Below, one piece after another: positions 59,709-64,000 of a DNA stretch of 64,000 bases. Below the pieces are notes generated by a model. The model did no database searches and was not told where the DNA came from. It saw nothing but the letters and a program-made list of their open reading frames with translations. The position numbers and the translations under genes are program-made. Position 1 is the first letter of the stretch. Every line of letters starts with the position of its first letter. Origin of the DNA: Albifimbria verrucaria (lineage: Eukaryota > Ascomycota > Sordariomycetes > Hypocreales > Stachybotryaceae); the NCBI GenBank assembly GCA_020081605.1, contig JAHREC010000062.1:2418001-2482000 (forward strand). Reading direction: 5' to 3'.

Positions 59709-61480
59709 ATGTCGTCCTTCTTCACGGTTCCCGGTTCTCACAAGAAGCGCAAGCGCCTCGCGGCGCCTGAGGCGCCCAAGAAGCGAATTGCTGGCTCCAA
59801 GGCTCCTGGAAAAGGCCCAGCCAAAGCCGCCGGCCCCACCAAGAAGAGAGTCGAACGGGACGAATCCATCTCCGGGAGCGACTCGGAAGACGATGACGAC
59901 GAGGAGCTTTCCGACGTTGAAGACAAGTCGAGCGGTGATGAATCAGAAGGCGACGGCGAGACCGCGGCCGAGAAGCGACTGCGTTTAGCCGAGCAGTATC
60001 TGGAGAATGTCAAAGAGCACGTGGACGAAGCCGGATTCGATGCCGCAGACATTGACCGTGACTTGATTGCCGAGAGGCTCCAAGAGGACGTCGCGGAAAC
60101 AAAAGGACGAGTCTACCGTCAGCTGTCCTCAGAATTGGCCTTTGACAAGGCCTCCCAGACCATCTTCCGAACCAACACCAACGCCGTAACCTCCATCGCC
60201 ACATGCGCACCCTACTTCTACACCACCACCAAGGATCTCTACCTTCACAAATGGAGGACGCAAGAACTCCCCAAGACCAGTACCCTCAGACGACGAAGCG
60301 AAAACCGAAGAAGCCCCCGGCCCCACCGAAGAAACAGCCCGTGCTGGAGACCTGGGTAAGAGGCAACACCACCAAGGGAAAGGACAGGAACTACCAGAGA
60401 CATACCGGCCGTATTCTGGCCGTGGCCGCATCTCCAGATGGGAAGTACGTCGTCACAGGTGGCGAGGACCGGAAACTCATCGTCTACGATGCTGCCACTC
60501 TGAAGCCAGTCAAGGTGCTCAGCCATCACAGAGATGCCGTTACTGGCCTGGCCTTCCGACGTGGTACCAACCAGCTGTACTCCTGCTCCAACGACAGGAC
60601 AGTCAAGGTCTGGAGTCTGGATGAACTTGCCTACATTGAGACCCTTTTCGGTCATCAGGATTGCGTTGTAGACATCGACGCTCTCGCACAGGAGCGCTGC
60701 GTTAGTGTTGGTGCTCGCGACCGTACCGCTAGGTTATGGAAGGTCATGGAGGAGACACAACTGGTGTTCCGTGGTGGAGCGGTGGACAAGAAGCCACACC
60801 CCGGCGTCAACCCTCGCTCTTTGCTACACGAAGGAAGCATGGACCGCATCGCCATGATCGATGATGATCTTTTCGTGACTGGCAGCGACAATGGCTCTTT
60901 GGCTCTCTGGAGTGTACAGAAGAAGAAGCCGGTGTATATTGCGCCCATTGCACACGGCATTGACCCAGCTTTGGAACCGCAAGCAGCATCCGCCGAGGAG
61001 CACCCAGATCACTCTATCGTCCCACCTCCTACGCCGCGCTGGATCACAGCCCTCAAGGCTATCCCCTACTCGGACATTATTCTGAGTGGTAGCTGGGACG
61101 GCCATATCCGTGTGTGGCGTCTGAGCGAGGACAAGAGAAAGATCGAGCCCATCGCCACTCTCGGTGGTGCCACGCAAGAAGAGGAAGATGAAGTCCCTAC
61201 CACCAACGGTACCAGTCCTCAGAGCCAGTCCTCACAATCGCGGCCCATCCATGGCGTTATCAACGATATCGACATATTCGAGCGTGGTGATCGTGGCAAG
61301 GACGGTCTCTGTATCGTCGCTGCTGTGTCAAAGGAGCACCGTTTCGGACGGTGGAAGAAGGTGGACAAGGCGATCCGCAACGGCGGTGTGATATTTGAAA
61401 TCCCAAGGATACCGCGGTCGACGGTGAACGGCGCAGAGGAGGAGGAAGAGGAGGGCTCGGAAGGTTCGTCGGATGAATAG
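59709..61480 (+). CDS. RRP9: Rrp9/U3-55K, U3 snoRNP WD40 protein
   Basis: Nucleolar component of the U3 snoRNP needed for 18S rRNA processing. The N-terminus is basic (KKRKRL, KKR) then acidic (SGSDSEDDDDEE...), then AEKRLRLAEQYLENVK. The WD40 propeller follows from about residue 150 on, with HTGRILAVAASPDGKYVVTGG, HHRDAVTGLAFRRG, CSNDRTVKVWSLDE, GHQDCVVDIDAL, VGARDRTARLWKV, VTGSDNGSLALWS and LSGSWDGHIRVWRL. The C-terminus is acidic and ends GSSDE. ATG at 59709 (MSSFFTVPGS) begins the conserved start; an in-frame upstream ATG at 59568 is ignored. One base is missing near 60270-60273: adding A restores LPKNQYPQTTKRKPKKPP, a U3-55K signature. No introns. Confidence 0.95.
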
Positions 61481-61982
61481 CGAACCGGAGCATGTTTGCA
61501 TATAATAGACTTGATGGAATGACATACAACAGTCCCCTTTTACCAGATCTGTGATATTTGATCGGCTCTGTAGCATTACTATCTAAATGAGCTTTGTTGG
61601 TGTATTATGCCCACCTTTTGAATTTCCAGAAAGTCGACTTTTCAACTAGTAGCGACTGTTTCTGTGGATTGGACTGGCTTTCACACCAAAACTAGTCACC
61701 CGGTTATGAGAAGCTTCCCGATACACAACACTGGGTAGCATTGCGCAGATAATTATGGCAAAACAGGATTGAATACATAGACTATGCCTTAGAAAAGTCC
61801 GACCATAACGCCAACTCGCGCTACATGCATGCAAAGCCATTTCCGGCGCCGAACTTCCAATTTGAAAGCAATTTCTATTCATGCCTTTCCACCCAACACC
61901 TGGTTTATGAAATCTTGCAGTTCCACTCTTCCACCGTTCGTCTCGCTCACTACTAGTTCAAATCTCAAGCTTTCCCATCAAA
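61481..61982. other. Convergent intergenic region, RRP9 to ULP2
   Basis: About 500 bp between two 3' ends. Nothing beyond untranslated ends seen. Confidence 0.55.
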
Positions 61983-64000
61983 CTAAATCTCACCAGTGAT
62001 GTCGATGGTTCGTTCGATACCATCGTACCGTGCACCGCGCTTGGCTTGCTGCGAATCATCCTTTTCAATGGACGGCACTGGTTGTGTTGATTTGACCCTG
62101 CGGGGCGAAGAATACTGGCGTCTCTCCTGATTACTTGTCCGCTTAGGACTAAAGTATTTGGACTGCGCCACAGCACCAGTAGTTTTCCTTTTGTTTGCTG
62201 GACTGCCAATGGGGGAGAGTCTGGCAGGGGCTCTACAAACGTGACTTGATCGTTGTTCGATGAAGTGTTGTGTGGGATCCGCACCTCCAGTCTCCTTTTT
62301 GACTCCGTTTGAGACGGAGACCTGTCGACCAAGGTGGAAGAAGATGGATGGACTACCAGGTCTGACTCTTGAGTTGGGGTATCTTCAATTCGTTCAACGA
62401 ACTTTACGTCGTTATCAGATGCCGACTTTGAAGCAGCCTTATCCTTTGGCGCCGCGCTTGATTCTGTGGGCGTGGTGGCCACCGCAGGAGAATTACCGGA
62501 CTTCGGGAGTCTTGTGGCTTCCCCATCTTCGCCGCTTTCTTTCGCATGCGTTTCTCTTCTGCTTCCTCGGCCAGGCGCTTCTGCTGCTCCTTTGCAAGCC
62601 AAAAATAAGGTCTCTCAGTTGGTTGCGCCTATCAGAGGCCCTAATGTCCCAACCAAGTTCTTCTTTCAGAAACAGCTTCTGAACAACCTCATCCGGGTTC
62701 TTTAAAAACTCCTCCATATAGCCCAATATGAATACACCACAGTCGCAATAATTGTCTTGCTCGGGAATGCCCCTGGCTGTCATACCCACGGGAAGCACTT
62801 CGAGCTCGGCCCCCTCTTGGCCTTGGCTTCCTGGATTAGGTATTCCCTCAAAGCTGTGCAAGTTGGAGAATGTGCCGAGCCAAGGGAGTCAAGGGTAATG
62901 ATTTTTGGTTGTCCACGTTCGTTCTTTGAATGGCCTCGATTGACAGACTTCGAACGGGCACTACCCATTGGAGTGGCTTGGGTAGTCTTGGGAGAAGACC
63001 TGCTCGGGGTCGACGGAGCCGCATCGGCCAGACCAGCGTTTTTCAAATGATTCCCCGGTGTGGTCTCTATAACACTGTCTATGCTGTCCTCAATAGTCAG
63101 GACAGGACGATCCTTAGCTGTGCCAACTTGACTGTTCCCATGCGATAATGTGGGTGAAGAATTGCAGTCCTGCTCGTTTCTCAAAGTGTTAGGGGCGTTG
63201 CAGATGATCGCCAAATACCAGTGTGCGCTCTCATTGACAGGTACTACGATATAATCGTATGAGAAAAGGTCGACCTTTGCAGTCCAAGCCTGAACGCCTT
63301 CATAATTGATCTTGCCCCGCGTAGACCTCAGTTTTTCGAAAAAGAAGGTATTGAAAAAGTATACCTTCTTCAGGATTTCTGGGTGGGTTTTCTCAAGCTG
63401 AATCTGAAGATAGCGAATATAAAAGTTGATCAGGTTGTCATTCAGGAATTGACCTTCATCAAGCCTGGGGATGTCATCCTTGTCAACAGTTGCTCTGTTC
63501 TTCCCGGTAGCGGGGAAAACCAAGGATTTGGACCACTCTGCCTCCCAATCTGAGTTGTTTGCCGTCCATCGAGGAGGAGTCTCGTCTCTAAAGTCATAAA
63601 TGGGAGAAACCCTTCTCGTTCTACGCGTCTCACGAACCGCGAACTTTTGCTCGAGAGCCGGGACAACAGCAACGTCGCCTGCATCAAGCGCTCGTGAGGA
63701 GTCAACTGCTGTCTCTTCGGTGCGCGGTACCGGTGCGATCTGGGCCGGAGCAGACGCTTCTTGCGGCTGTGTCCCATCACTTCGAGTTTCGGCATTTAAT
63801 CTCTCCAGATAGTGCGTCACTGCTTTAGACATGTGCTCCATCTCAGCCTTGAGCAAGTTCCTAAGAGAAAGTAAGCTCATGTCAAAATCTATTATGCCAT
63901 GGGGGAACTTACCCTTCCACATGTTGATCTTTAGCAAGATTGGGTATTAAGCCAACGAGTTCCACAGCATCTTCGGCAGAACCTACTTCTAGAAGAACCT
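61983..64000 (-). CDS. ULP2: Ulp2-type SUMO protease (SENP6/7-like), partial
   Basis: C48 cysteine protease removing SUMO chains in the nucleus; the 5' end is beyond 64000. An intron lies at about 63853-63905. The catalytic domain starts with FLNDNLINFYIRYLQ, then YFFNTFFFEKL, catalytic His in ESAHWYLAIICN, catalytic Asp in IITLDSLGSAHS, and catalytic Cys in QDNYCDCGVFILGYMEEF. Between His and Asp is an insert of roughly 90 residues, Ser/Thr-rich, as in the Ulp2/SENP6-7 branch rather than Ulp1. After the domain come RNQLRDLIFGLQ and a Ser/Pro/Lys-rich tail. Two ends are possible; the frame ending GARYDGIERTIDITGEI at 61983-61985 looks more natural than the longer-shifted one at 61958. Several one-base breaks occur (near 62800, 62595 and 62190). 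Confidence 0.9.

Overview
This is a window of nuclear DNA from a filamentous ascomycete. Gene content and intron style point to Sordariomycetes; that placement rests on family recognition, not on a search. The reasons are short introns (about 50-90 nt) with GT...AG ends and CTAAC-like branch points, a fungal homeodomain regulator of the Htf1 type, a fungal HET-domain protein, a Zn2Cys6 transcription factor and long low-coding intergenic stretches. I support 14 protein-coding genes, two of them cut by the window edges, plus two weak coding candidates. I found no rRNA gene, intact tRNA, CRISPR array or intact transposon.

Layout. 0-10.5 kb is gene-dense: the 3' end of a mitochondrial m-AAA protease (+), a Bor1-type anion transporter (+), Tof1 of the fork-protection complex (-), and, sharing a 311-bp promoter with Tof1, a mitochondrial 3-hydroxybutyryl-CoA dehydrogenase (+). 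10.5-28.5 kb is a gene desert of about 18 kb holding only the homeobox gene HTF1 (17.9-20.0 kb). 28.5-34.5 kb has Mediator subunit 19 (+) converging on a Zn2Cys6 regulator (-). 34.5-44 kb is mostly noncoding and repeat-spotted around a single-pass membrane protein with a Ser/Thr-rich ectodomain (-). 44-51.6 kb holds an alpha/beta-hydrolase (+), an intact single-exon HET-domain protein (-) and an AMP-binding-fold protein with a degenerate ATP motif (-). 53-64 kb is housekeeping: Ded1 RNA helicase (-), proteasome subunit Pre1 (-), divergent Rrp9 (+), and a Ulp2-type SUMO protease (-) running off the end.

The strongest window-wide pattern is technical. Most genes are broken by single-base deletions, nearly always in short homopolymers (for example CCCC where the reading frame needs CCCCC). 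I place more than 30 in conserved coding sequence. Restoring one base recovers family-typical protein each time, so I read them as sequencing or assembly errors and annotate the genes as functional. HTF1, PRE1 and the HET gene are clean. Gene coordinates here are whole start-to-stop spans across introns and these breaks.

Biologically, the points most worth attention are a PRE1 start codon split by an intron, twin MluI cell-cycle boxes one helical turn apart upstream of TOF1, the very large noncoding territory around HTF1, and the probable pseudoenzyme in the AMP-binding family. I did not find a convincing new multigene system.
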